A program made the position numbers and the translations under genes. Below are positions 34,351 to 42,390 of a stretch of 64,000 nucleotides of DNA, one piece after another (position 1 is the stretch's first letter; each line of letters opens with the position of its first letter). Under the pieces are notes generated by a model. The model made no database searches and was not told the origin of the DNA. It saw only the letters and a list, made by a program, of their open reading frames with translations. The DNA is from Subdoligranulum variabile (GTDB taxonomy: Bacteria > Bacillota > Clostridia > Oscillospirales > Ruminococcaceae): the NCBI RefSeq assembly GCF_025152575.1, contig NZ_CP102293.1, positions 1,302,001 through 1,366,000 of the forward strand. The letters run 5' to 3'.

Positions 34351-35232
34351 ATGCCGGAAGAACTGAACTATCATTCCCTGGCCGGGCTGGTCCGGGCCGC
34401 CGAAACCGCCGCCCAGCCCCTGTCGGCCCTGGTGCTGCGCCAGCAGGCCGCCCAGCTGGAACAGACCGAGGCGGAAGTTTTCCACCGCATGGAGGAAAAC
34501 TTCCGGGTCATGGCCGCCTGCATTGAGCCGGGCTGCGACCCCGACCTGCGGTCCACCAGCGGCCTCACCGGCGGGGATGCCGCCAAGATGCGCCGCCGGG
34601 TGGAGGCGGGGCAGAACCTCACCGGCCCGGTGCTGGGCGGGGCGCTCTACCGCGCCCTGGCCGTCAGCGAGCTGAACGCCGCCATGGGCCGCATTGTGGC
34701 GGCCCCCACGGCCGGCAGCTGCGGCATCCTGCCCGCCGTGCTGCTGACCATGCAGGAGCGGGGCGCCGCCGAGCACGACTGTGTCATGAGCATGTTCACC
34801 GCCAGCGCCGTGGGAATGGTCATTGCGGAGAACGCCTGCCTGGCCGGGGCCCAGGGAGGCTGCCAGGCGGAGTGTGGCAGCGCCGCCGCTATGGCGGCCG
34901 CCGCCCTGGTGGAGCTTTCGGGGGGCACGCCCCGGATGCTGGACGACGCGGTGGCCATCGCCCTCAAGAGCCAGCTGGGACTGGTCTGCGACCCGGTGGC
35001 GGGGCTGGTGGAGATCCCCTGCATCAAACGCAACGCCGCCGGGGCGGCCATCGCCTTTATGGCGGCGGAGCTGGCGCTGGCGGGCATCGGCAGCCGCATC
35101 CCCGCCGACGAGGTCATTGTGGCCATGCGCCGGGTGGGCAACGCCATGTCCCCCGCCCTGAAGGAGACCGCCGAGGGTGGCCTTGCCGCCACCCCCACCG
35201 CCTGCCGCCTGCGCAAACAGGTGTTCGGCTGA
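34351..35232 (+). CDS. sdaAA: L-serine dehydratase, iron-sulfur-dependent, alpha subunit
   Basis: The 293-residue catalytic subunit shows the family blocks APTAGSCGILPAVL, QGGCQAECGSAAAMAAAAL and CDPVAGLVEIPCIKRN. The Cys residues in these blocks bind the 4Fe-4S cluster that activates the serine hydroxyl. Length is normal. It forms a two-gene operon with sdaAB and is followed by a terminator. Confidence 0.96.
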   Translation: MPEELNYHSLAGLVRAAETAAQPLSALVLRQQAAQLEQTEAEVFHRMEENFRVMAACIEPGCDPDLRSTSGLTGGDAAKMRRRVEAGQNLTGPVLGGALYRALAVSELNAAMGRIVAAPTAGSCGILPAVLLTMQERGAAEHDCVMSMFTASAVGMVIAENACLAGAQGGCQAECGSAAAMAAAALVELSGGTPRMLDDAVAIALKSQLGLVCDPVAGLVEIPCIKRNAAGAAIAFMAAELALAGIGSRIPADEVIVAMRRVGNAMSPALKETAEGGLAATPTACRLRKQVFG

Positions 35233-35251
35233 AGATTTTCCCGGAAAATGC

Positions 35252-35280
35252 CCCGCCCCCTTGACAGGGGCGGGATTTTG
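35252..35280 (+). terminator. Terminator after sdaAA, overlapping the marR promoter
   Basis: An 8-9 bp C/G stem followed by ATTTTG. The -35 of the next promoter (TTGACA) lies in its loop. Confidence 0.65.
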
Positions 35281-35305
35281 GGCTATCTTTACTTAGGAAC
35301 CTAAG
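35261..35305 (+). promoter_or_regulatory. marR promoter and operator
   Basis: TTGACA (35261-35266), 17 bp, TATCTT (35284-35289), followed at once by the palindrome CTTAGG-AA-CCTAAG (35292-35305). The same palindrome precedes the MATE gene, so it is very likely the MarR operator. Confidence 0.75.
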
Positions 35306-35323
35306 AAAAAGGGAGGGAGCTCC

Positions 35324-35746
35324 ATGCAGCATGACCGCCACGCCGCACGGTATGTGAGCAAGCTGTCCAACAAGCTGCGCCGGCGCATCGACGCCTTTTC
35401 CACCCGCGGCAAGATGAGCGGCTCCCAGGGACGGGCGCTGCATTTTCTGCTGGCCCAGCAGGACGACGTCTTCCAGAAGGACATCGAGGACGAGTTCAGC
35501 CTGCGGCCCTCTTCCGCCACCGAGCTGCTGAAAGCCATGGAGCGGGAGGGCCTGATCCGCCGGGAACCCCTGCCCCGGGATGCCCGCCGCAAGCGCATCG
35601 TGGTCACCGACAAGGCCCTGGCCTACAAGCAGGCCGTCATGGCCGACATCCTGGGTCTGGAAGCGGAACTGACCCGGGATATTCCCCCCGAGGACCTGGA
35701 GGTCTTTTTCCGGGTCATGGAGCAGATGCTCCGCAATATGCACTGA
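35324..35746 (+). CDS. MarR family transcriptional regulator
   Basis: The 140-residue winged-helix protein has the MarR recognition region (FQKDIEDEFSLRPSSATELLKAMEREGLIRR) and the wing (DARRKRIVVTDKA). It lies 81 nt upstream of a MATE exporter gene. The palindrome CTTAGGAACCTAAG occurs at its own promoter and, with one change, before the exporter. It therefore probably represses both genes and is released by a drug-like ligand, as MepR does in staphylococci. Start follows GGGAGGGAG. Confidence 0.93.
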   Translation: MQHDRHAARYVSKLSNKLRRRIDAFSTRGKMSGSQGRALHFLLAQQDDVFQKDIEDEFSLRPSSATELLKAMEREGLIRREPLPRDARRKRIVVTDKALAYKQAVMADILGLEAELTRDIPPEDLEVFFRVMEQMLRNMH

Positions 35747-35792
35747 TCCCCGCTGCCGGAAACGCCCCGGCAGCGGTTTTGCGCCCCAGACG

Positions 35793-35806
35793 CTTAGGAA
35801 CCTAAA
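35793..35806 (+). promoter_or_regulatory. MarR operator before the MATE exporter
   Basis: CTTAGGAACCTAAA, a copy of the operator at 35292-35305 with one changed end base. It overlaps a weak promoter (TTGCGC at 35779-35784 and TAAATA at 35803-35808). Confidence 0.65.
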
Positions 35807-35827
35807 TAGTACAGGGAGGTCTTTTCC

Positions 35828-37180
35828 ATGCAGTCCAACCAGGTGGATTATCTCCACGGCAAACTGTTCCCCATGATCCTGCGGTTTTCCATTCCCGCCG
35901 CCATCTCGCTGCTCATCACCGCCATCTACAACATCGTGGACCGGATGTTCGTGGGCAATGTCAACGGCACCTCGGCCCTGGCAGGCTTGTCGGTCTGCTT
36001 TCCCCTCTCCTACATGATGATGGCCTTCGGGCTCATGTGCAGCGCCGGCGGTTCCACCTTTTTCAGTCTCTTTTCCGGCCAGGGAGAGACCAGGCGGATG
36101 CACAAGGCCTTCGGCAATGCCTTTGTGCTGGTCTGCGCCTTTGAGGTGCTGCTCACCGTCTTTCTGCTGGTGCTGGCCGACCCGCTGCTGGTCCTCTTCG
36201 GCGTCACCGACACCGCCTACCCCTACGCCATCGCCTACTACCGCATCGTGGCCCTGGGATGCCTGTTCCAGGGGCTGTCCCAACTGTTCTGCGACTTCGT
36301 GCGGGTGTCCGGCAAACCGGTGCTGGGTATGTGCGTCACCGGCATCGGCGCCGTGACCAACATCATCCTGGACGCCGTCTTCATCGTGGGGCTGGACTGG
36401 GGCGTGGTGGGCGCCGCCACAGCCACCGTGCTGGGGCAGATGCTCTCCGCCGGGTTCGGCGCTTTCCTGGTCTTCTCCGGCCGCACCATGGTCAGGGTCT
36501 CCCCCGCCATCTTCCGCCCCGAAAAACACCTCTCCCTCAACATTCTCTCCTGCGGGTTCGCCTTCTGGGTGGCCCAGATGGCCATGGGCTTCATCAGCCT
36601 GGTCTACAACAGCCAGCTGGGACGCTACGGCGGCGACATCGCCATCAGCGTCTACGCCGTGGTGTCCAGCATCATGACCTTCGTCATCATGCCCGCCAGC
36701 GGCATCAGCCAGGGCATCCAGCCCATCCTGGGCAACAACTACGGCTCCGGCCATCCCCGCCGGGTCATGCAGACCTTCTGGCTGGCCACCGGCCTTTCGG
36801 TGGGGGTCACCTGCGTGATCTGGCTGCTGGTGCTGTTCTTCCCCCGGCAGATCCTTGCCGCTTTCGGCGGCACCGAGGAGATGTTCGCCATCGGCGTGCC
36901 GGGCCTGCGGTTCAACTTCTGCATCACCCCGGTGCTGGGCTTCGTCATGCTGGCCACCACCTTCTTCCAGTCCATCAACCGGCCGGTGCCCTCGGTGCTC
37001 ATCTCGCTGCTGCGCCAGGTGGTCTTTCTGGTGCCCTTCCTCTATCTGCTGCCCCTGGCGCTGGAGGTCAACGGCATCTTCTTCGCCCAGCCCATCAGCG
37101 ACCTGCTGGCCACCGTGCTCTCGGCGGTGCTGGTGCTGCGGGAACAGCGCCGGATGATGGCCGCCCACGCCGCCCGATAA
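35828..37180 (+). CDS. MATE family efflux transporter under MarR control
   Basis: The 450-residue protein has about twelve helices and MATE signatures (SIPAAISLLITAIYNIVDRMFVG near the start; PASGISQGIQPILGNNYGSG in the middle). It resembles the MepA branch of multidrug exporters. The upstream MarR gene and shared operator suggest drug-inducible expression. A strong terminator follows. It is only distantly similar to the MATE protein at 32133, so this is not a recent duplication. Confidence 0.94.
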   Translation: MQSNQVDYLHGKLFPMILRFSIPAAISLLITAIYNIVDRMFVGNVNGTSALAGLSVCFPLSYMMMAFGLMCSAGGSTFFSLFSGQGETRRMHKAFGNAFVLVCAFEVLLTVFLLVLADPLLVLFGVTDTAYPYAIAYYRIVALGCLFQGLSQLFCDFVRVSGKPVLGMCVTGIGAVTNIILDAVFIVGLDWGVVGAATATVLGQMLSAGFGAFLVFSGRTMVRVSPAIFRPEKHLSLNILSCGFAFWVAQMAMGFISLVYNSQLGRYGGDIAISVYAVVSSIMTFVIMPASGISQGIQPILGNNYGSGHPRRVMQTFWLATGLSVGVTCVIWLLVLFFPRQILAAFGGTEEMFAIGVPGLRFNFCITPVLGFVMLATTFFQSINRPVPSVLISLLRQVVFLVPFLYLLPLALEVNGIFFAQPISDLLATVLSAVLVLREQRRMMAAHAAR

Positions 37181-37186
37181 ACCAAA

Positions 37187-37220
37187 AACCGGACCTCCCC
37201 GCGGGGAGGTCCGGTTTTTT
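37187..37220. terminator. Bidirectional intrinsic terminator
   Basis: A perfect 14-bp stem with almost no loop, with A and T runs at either end. It separates the convergent MATE and YeiH genes. Confidence 0.88.
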
Positions 37221-37228
37221 CTGCCGAT

Positions 37229-38266
37229 TTACAGCAGGCCCATCAGATGCTGCATGCCCAGGCTCACCGCGGTGATGCCCGCCCAGCAGCAGACGCCCAT
37301 GAAGATGGGCTTGCCGCCGGTCTTGACCAGCTTGACCAGGTCGGTATTCAGGCCGATGGCCGCCATGGCCAGGACGATGAAGAACTTGGACAGTTCCTTC
37401 AGCGGCGCAAAGACGGCGGCATCCACCCCGGCCATGGTGCACAGGGTGGTGATCACCGAGGCCAGCACGAAGAAGATAATAAAGAAGGGGAAGATCTTTT
37501 TCAGATCAAAGGTGCCGGTGGAGGCACTGCCGCCCCGCTTGGCCTGCCAGGTGCGCCAGAAGGCCAGCACCAGGGTGATGGGGATGATGGCCAGGGTGCG
37601 GGTGAGCTTGACGATGGTGGCGTATTCCAGCACGGCGCCGCCGGTGGCATGGAGGGTGTCCCAGGTGGAGGCGGCCGCCGTCACCGAGGAGGTATCGTTG
37701 ATGGCGGTACCGGCAAAGAGGCCGAAACCGTCGTTGGACATGCCCATCAGCCCGCCCAGGGTGGGGAAGAAAAGGGCCGCCAGGATGTTGAAGAGGAAGA
37801 TGACCGAGATGGACTGGGCGATCTCGTCGTCATCGGCGCCGATGACGGGGGCGGTGGCGGCGATGGCCGACCCGCCGCAGATGGAGGAGCCCACGCCCAC
37901 CAGCACCGAGATGTTGCGCTGCATCTTGAGCCAGCGGCAGATGACGAAGGCGATGACCAGCGAGGTGGTGATGGTGGAGCAGATGATGGGCAGGGACTTG
38001 CCGCCTACCTGGGCGATCTGGGAGAGGTTGAGCCCGAAGCCCAGCAGGATGACGGCGTACTGCAAAATCTTTTTGGAGGTAAAGGCGATGCCCGCCTGGA
38101 AGGGGGCCTTATTGCGCAGGAACAGCGCGACGATCATCCCCGCCAGGATGGCAAAGACGGGACCGCCCACCACGGGGAAGGCGCGGCCCAGCAGCCAGCA
38201 GGGCACGGCCAGCACCAGGCAGAGCAGCAGGCCGGGCAGCGTTTTTTTGACAACATTCATTTCCAC
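37229..38266 (-). CDS. YeiH/YadS-type putative sulfate exporter family protein
   Basis: The 345-residue membrane protein has about ten helices and family blocks [31 protein letters not shown] and [19 protein letters not shown]. These mark the conserved hypothetical 698 (YeiH) family. The family is annotated as putative sulfate exporters, but this function is weakly established. The reading frame can start at GTG (38266) or two codons later at ATG (38260). It is divergent from a LysR gene, matching the YeiE/YeiH pairing known in other bacteria. Confidence 0.92.
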   Translation of the reverse strand: MEMNVVKKTLPGLLLCLVLAVPCWLLGRAFPVVGGPVFAILAGMIVALFLRNKAPFQAGIAFTSKKILQYAVILLGFGLNLSQIAQVGGKSLPIICSTITTSLVIAFVICRWLKMQRNISVLVGVGSSICGGSAIAATAPVIGADDDEIAQSISVIFLFNILAALFFPTLGGLMGMSNDGFGLFAGTAINDTSSVTAAASTWDTLHATGGAVLEYATIVKLTRTLAIIPITLVLAFWRTWQAKRGGSASTGTFDLKKIFPFFIIFFVLASVITTLCTMAGVDAAVFAPLKELSKFFIVLAMAAIGLNTDLVKLVKTGGKPIFMGVCCWAGITAVSLGMQHLMGLL

Positions 38267-38380
38267 ACACTCTCTTTTTTCCAGTTTTTTCCGAAGACGA
38301 CTTGATTATACGCCCCTTTGTCGATAAAATAAAATGAAGAATTGTTATTCAACTATAAATGTAAAGAATAGGTGAGAAAG
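38267..38380. promoter_or_regulatory. Divergent yeiH/lysR control region
   Basis: This AT-rich 114-bp region contains ATAAAATAAAAT and ATTGTTATTCAACTATAAAT stretches. The second holds a T-N11-A arrangement of the kind LysR proteins bind. No unambiguous -35/-10 pair stands out. Confidence 0.45.
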
Positions 38381-39238
38381 ATGCTAGATCCCCGCTGGCA
38401 CACCTTCCTGACGCTGTGCGACACGATGAACTACACCCGGGCGGCGGAAAAACTCTGCCTGACCCAGCCCGCCGTGACCCATCACATCCAGTACCTGGAG
38501 GCCCACTACGGCTGCAAGCTGTTCCGCTACGAGGGCAAGGTGCTTTCCCTCACCGACGCGGGGCGCAAGCTGCGGGACTACACCCGGTCTATGGCCTACA
38601 ACAGCGCCAAGGTGGAGGAGGCCATGGCGGCCCCGGCGCCGCTGTCGCTGCACATCGGGGCATCGAGGACCATCGGGGAGTTCCTCATTGCGCCGCTGGT
38701 GGAGCGGTTCCTGCGCACCCATCCCGAGGCGAATTTTTCCCTGCAGGTGGACAACACCCGGGTGCTGCTGGAATCCCTGGAGGCGGGCAGGCTGGATTTT
38801 GCCCTGGTGGAGGGCTTTTTCGACCGCAGCCGGTACGACGCGGTGCTCTGGCGGCAGGAGGATTTCTTCGGGGTCTGCGCGCCGGGCCACCGGCTGGCCG
38901 GGCGGACGGTGCCCCTGGAGGAGCTGACCGGGGAGCGTCTGCTGCTGCGGGAGGAGGGTTCCGGCACCCGGGCCATCTTTGAGGAGGCCCTGCGGCGGGA
39001 GAACCGCACCCTGCGGGGGGTGACCACCGCCACCATCAGCGATTTTGCCACCCTGAAAGCCCTGGCCGCCGACGGGCTGGGGGTGAGTTTTCTCTACGCG
39101 CCGGCAGCGGCCCGGGAACTGGCCGCCGGCACGCTGGCCCGGTTCGACCTGGCGGGGATCCCCCTGCACGGGGCGTTCTACTTCGTCTGCCTGAAGGACA
39201 ACCTCTTTGCCCGAAGCTGGATGGACTGGCTGCCCTGA
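38381..39238 (+). CDS. LysR family transcriptional regulator
   Basis: The 285-residue protein has the LysR winged helix (MNYTRAAEKLCLTQPAVTHHI, about residues 17-37) followed by a periplasmic-binding-like effector domain (LSLHIGASRTIGEFLIAPLV onward). The ATG at 38381 is preferred because AGGTGA lies 5 nt upstream; an earlier GTG at 38372 is possible. It is transcribed away from the YeiH gene and most likely activates it, as in other LysR/transporter pairs. The inducer is unknown. Confidence 0.92.
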   Translation: MLDPRWHTFLTLCDTMNYTRAAEKLCLTQPAVTHHIQYLEAHYGCKLFRYEGKVLSLTDAGRKLRDYTRSMAYNSAKVEEAMAAPAPLSLHIGASRTIGEFLIAPLVERFLRTHPEANFSLQVDNTRVLLESLEAGRLDFALVEGFFDRSRYDAVLWRQEDFFGVCAPGHRLAGRTVPLEELTGERLLLREEGSGTRAIFEEALRRENRTLRGVTTATISDFATLKALAADGLGVSFLYAPAAARELAAGTLARFDLAGIPLHGAFYFVCLKDNLFARSWMDWLP

Positions 39239-39245
39239 AACAGAC

Positions 39246-39284
39246 AAAGCGCCTCACAGGTCGGAAAGCCCGTGGGGCGCTTTT
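39246..39284 (+). terminator. Intrinsic terminator after the LysR gene
   Basis: A stem of about 12 bp with one mismatch (AAAGCGCCTCAC with its complement) and a 14-nt loop, ending in TTTT. Confidence 0.7.
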
Positions 39285-39306
39285 CTATGGGAAGAAAGGA
39301 GATTGC

Positions 39307-39855
39307 TTATTGCCGGGCGGCGGAGGGGAAGATCTTCTTGTTCACGAAGAAGAAGACCACCATGGAGATGCCGCCGTTGAGGACGGTGGTGCCGATATTA
39401 TAAATGAAGTCGGGCACCAGCAGGCCTGCCACCGCCACCCAGATACAGTTGATGGAGTTGACGATGCAGGTGATGAGGCAGAAGGCAGCCAGATACCAGG
39501 CGATCTGGGGGCCCAGCCTGCCGTGGGAGCGGAAGACGAAGTTCCGCTGGATGGGGAAGTTGATGCACTCGCCGATGACCATGGCCACCATGTAGGCGCA
39601 GAAGTAGGCCAGCCCGCCGTGAGCCTGGTCATAGCCCAGGATGTTCCACTGGAAGGTCTCGCCGAAGAGGGTCAGCGGGATGCCGGGCCAGCCGAAGCTG
39701 GCGTCCCCCAGCCCCGCGAAGGCCGCGGGCAGGAACTGCAGCAGCAGATACTTCAGCACGGTGATGAGGTTGCTGACGATGACGAAGAGACCGCCCTCCC
39801 GCACCCATTGGGCGGCAGCGGGATGTTTTCCGGCAAAGGCGTTCCAGAGATTCAC
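39307..39855 (-). CDS. GtrA-like small membrane protein
   Basis: The 182-residue protein has four hydrophobic helices and a central INFPIQRNFVFRSHG motif. This resembles the (F/W)xxxRxxVF signature of GtrA-family flippase-like proteins, which move polyprenyl-linked sugars. The helix arrangement is longer than usual for GtrA, with an inserted loop (about residues 45-75). The gene overlaps the stop of the upstream GH3 gene by 4 nt, so they are co-transcribed. Whether it acts on the sugar released by the glycosidase is unknown. Confidence 0.65.
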   Translation of the reverse strand: MNLWNAFAGKHPAAAQWVREGGLFVIVSNLITVLKYLLLQFLPAAFAGLGDASFGWPGIPLTLFGETFQWNILGYDQAHGGLAYFCAYMVAMVIGECINFPIQRNFVFRSHGRLGPQIAWYLAAFCLITCIVNSINCIWVAVAGLLVPDFIYNIGTTVLNGGISMVVFFFVNKKIFPSAARQ

Positions 39856-42278
39856 GGTTTGCGGCCTCCTTCCGAAAGGCGTTTTTCCATCGCCTTGTTG
39901 GCGCGGTCATTTTTGACAAATTCCACCAGCAGCCGCACGATGCCGATGATCCAGAAGCCTTTCAGCTCCATGACCAGGGCGTCCACCATGCCCATGCTGA
40001 CGATGCCCCCGGTCATCTTGGCGATGGCCCGCAGCGGCATGTTGTAGTTGAACAGCAGGTTCAAGTCGGGGGTGCCGCTGGCCAGGCTCTTGTCCAGCAG
40101 ATGCTTGTGGATGACGTGCACCAGCCAGCCCAGCGGGCTGCGGGCATGGCCGATCTCCCCCAGGGTCATGTTGCGGTCGATGGCCACCTTGGCCACCGGG
40201 ATGGCATGGCCCAGCAGGGCGGCGAATTCCTCGTCGGGCACGTCCTGGACCTGACCGCCCTGGTAATGAGGCAGCGCCAGCCCCGCATAGGGGTCGGCAT
40301 CCCCGGAGGGCGCCACCGCCACGGTGGCGGTGAGCCGGATGTCGGCGCTGGAGCCGCCCACCCGGACTTCGTAGTCGCCGCCCTCCACGGCCCAGCGGTT
40401 GGCGGGGTCGTTCCAGTAGCGGAAGGCCTTGTCGTCCAGGGGGATGGTGACGGTGCGGCTCTCCCCTGCCTCCAGGTGCACCCGGGCAAAGCCCTTGAGC
40501 TCCTGGGCGGGACGGAAAATTTTGGCGTCGGGTTTGGCGATGTAGACCTGCACCACCTCGTCGCCGGCACGGTCGCCGGTGTTTTCCACCGTGACGCTCA
40601 CCCCGGTGGGGGTGGCGGTCAGGTCGCGGTAGGCAAAGGTCGTGTAGGACAGGCCGTAGCCGAAGGGATAGGCCACCGGCACACCGGCGGTCTGGTAGTA
40701 GCGGTAGCCCACGTAGAGACCCTCCCGGTACTCCACGTTGCGGCCGGGGGTGCCGAAGTTCTTGTAGGAGGGGTTGTCCTCGCAGTGGATGGGCCAGGTC
40801 TCGGCCAGACGGCCGGCCGGGTTCACCTTGCCGGTGAGGGCGTCCAGCACCGCGCCGGCCCCCGCCTGTCCGCCCAGGCCCGCCCAGAGCAGCGCCTCGC
40901 AGTGGCTCTGCCAGCCGGTCTCCACGGCGCTGCCGCAGCTGAGGATCACCGCCAGCCGCGGGTTGGTGCGGTGCACCGCCAGCAGCAGGTCGATCTGGTT
41001 CTGGGCCAGCTTCATGTCGCTGCGGTCCAGGCCCTCGCTCTCCTTCACCTCGTCGAGACCCAGGAAGAGCAGCACCACGTCGGCTTTGGCGGCCAGTTCC
41101 ACCGCCTGGGCCTGGAGGCGCCCGTCGGGCTTGCCCTGGCGGTCAAAGCCCTGGGCATAGCCCACCGTCTGGATGCCGCTGGCCTCCAGCACATCCAGGA
41201 AGCTGTCCACCCGGGGTGCGTTCACCAGGCTGGACCCGGCGCCCTGATAGCGGGGCGTTTTGGCGAAGTCGCCGATGACCGCCACCTTGGCGGCGGGGTC
41301 CAGGGGCAGCAGCCCGCCCTTGTTTTTCAAAAGGACGATGCTCTCTGCCGCGGCCTTGCGGGCCAGGGCGCGGTGGGCGTCCCAGTCGATGGTCTTGGGG
41401 GCCTTCTCCAGCGCGCCGGTGGTCTGGTCGATGAGGGTCAGCAGTTCCTCCAGCCGGGCGTTGATGTCCACCTCGGAGATCTTGCCGTCCCGGACGGCCT
41501 TGCACAGCTCCCGGGCGGAATCCAGGCCGGGAGCGGGCATCTCCAGGGTGGAACCGTTCTTCACCCCCAGGACATGGTCGTTGGAACCGCCCCAGTCGGT
41601 GACCACCGCGCCGTCGAAGCCCCAGGTGTCCCGCAGGATCTCCTGCAGAAGATGGAGGTTCTCGTTGGCGTAGGTGCCGTTGACCATGTTGTAGCTGGTC
41701 ATGATGGACCGGGGCTTGCCCTCGGTGACGGCGATCTCGAAGTTGGTCAGGTAGAGCTCCCGCAGGGTGCGCTCATCCACGATGGAATCACTGGCCATCC
41801 GGCGCAGCTCCTGGTTGTTGGCGGCAAAATGCTTGGGGCAGGCGGCGATGCCGTTTTCCTGGATGCCGCGGATGTAGGCCGCGGCCATCTTGCCCGCCAG
41901 GTAGGGGTCCTCGGAAAAATATTCAAAGTTGCGGCCGCACAGCGGGCTGCGCTTGGTGTTGAGCCCCGGGCCCAGCACCACCGCCACGTCCTGGGCGGCG
42001 GCTTCCTGGCCGAGAGCCCGGCCGATCTCCTCCCCCAGGGCGGGGTCCCAGCTGGAAGCAACCGCCGACGCCGTGGGAAAACAGGTAGCCGGCTCGCTGG
42101 GGTTGATGCCCAGGTGGTCCGCCGGACCGGCCTGCTTGCGCACGCCGTGGGGACCGTCGGACAGCCAGATGGCCGGAATGCCGCAGCCGGGCAGCGCCCG
42201 GGTCTGGAAGGTGCTCCCGCCGGAGAGCAGGGCGCACTTCTGTTCCAGGGTCAGCTGGCGGGTAGTATTGTTTTGCAT
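39852..42278 (-). CDS. Beta-glucosidase, glycoside hydrolase family 3
   Basis: The 808-residue enzyme has the normal GH3 order: TIM barrel (about 1-300, with the nucleophile Asp in VVTDWGGSND), the alpha/beta sandwich with SEG and FLG motifs (about 310-530), and a fibronectin III-like domain (about 560-640). After that comes an extra C-terminal region of about 110 residues (TLGEIGHARSPLGWLVHVI onward) not needed for catalysis. No signal peptide is present, so it acts on imported beta-glucosides. It is followed by a coupled GtrA-like gene. Confidence 0.93.
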   Translation of the reverse strand: MQNNTTRQLTLEQKCALLSGGSTFQTRALPGCGIPAIWLSDGPHGVRKQAGPADHLGINPSEPATCFPTASAVASSWDPALGEEIGRALGQEAAAQDVAVVLGPGLNTKRSPLCGRNFEYFSEDPYLAGKMAAAYIRGIQENGIAACPKHFAANNQELRRMASDSIVDERTLRELYLTNFEIAVTEGKPRSIMTSYNMVNGTYANENLHLLQEILRDTWGFDGAVVTDWGGSNDHVLGVKNGSTLEMPAPGLDSARELCKAVRDGKISEVDINARLEELLTLIDQTTGALEKAPKTIDWDAHRALARKAAAESIVLLKNKGGLLPLDPAAKVAVIGDFAKTPRYQGAGSSLVNAPRVDSFLDVLEASGIQTVGYAQGFDRQGKPDGRLQAQAVELAAKADVVLLFLGLDEVKESEGLDRSDMKLAQNQIDLLLAVHRTNPRLAVILSCGSAVETGWQSHCEALLWAGLGGQAGAGAVLDALTGKVNPAGRLAETWPIHCEDNPSYKNFGTPGRNVEYREGLYVGYRYYQTAGVPVAYPFGYGLSYTTFAYRDLTATPTGVSVTVENTGDRAGDEVVQVYIAKPDAKIFRPAQELKGFARVHLEAGESRTVTIPLDDKAFRYWNDPANRWAVEGGDYEVRVGGSSADIRLTATVAVAPSGDADPYAGLALPHYQGGQVQDVPDEEFAALLGHAIPVAKVAIDRNMTLGEIGHARSPLGWLVHVIHKHLLDKSLASGTPDLNLLFNYNMPLRAIAKMTGGIVSMGMVDALVMELKGFWIIGIVRLLVEFVKNDRANKAMEKRLSEGGRKP

Positions 42279-42390
42279 GGTACTCCTCTTTTTCTAGGAA
42301 ACCCCAAAAGGGTCCATTTCCCCAGTCTAGGCAGGCTTAGAGAGATGGACCCCCGGGTCAGCTCAGGTATGATTTACGGGATAACGGGCA

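Noticed and set aside
35114..37168. A 684-codon frame on the minus strand opposite marR and the MATE exporter
   Set aside because: Composition is Gln/His/Gly-rich with no motif. It covers two clear plus-strand genes with promoters and operators.
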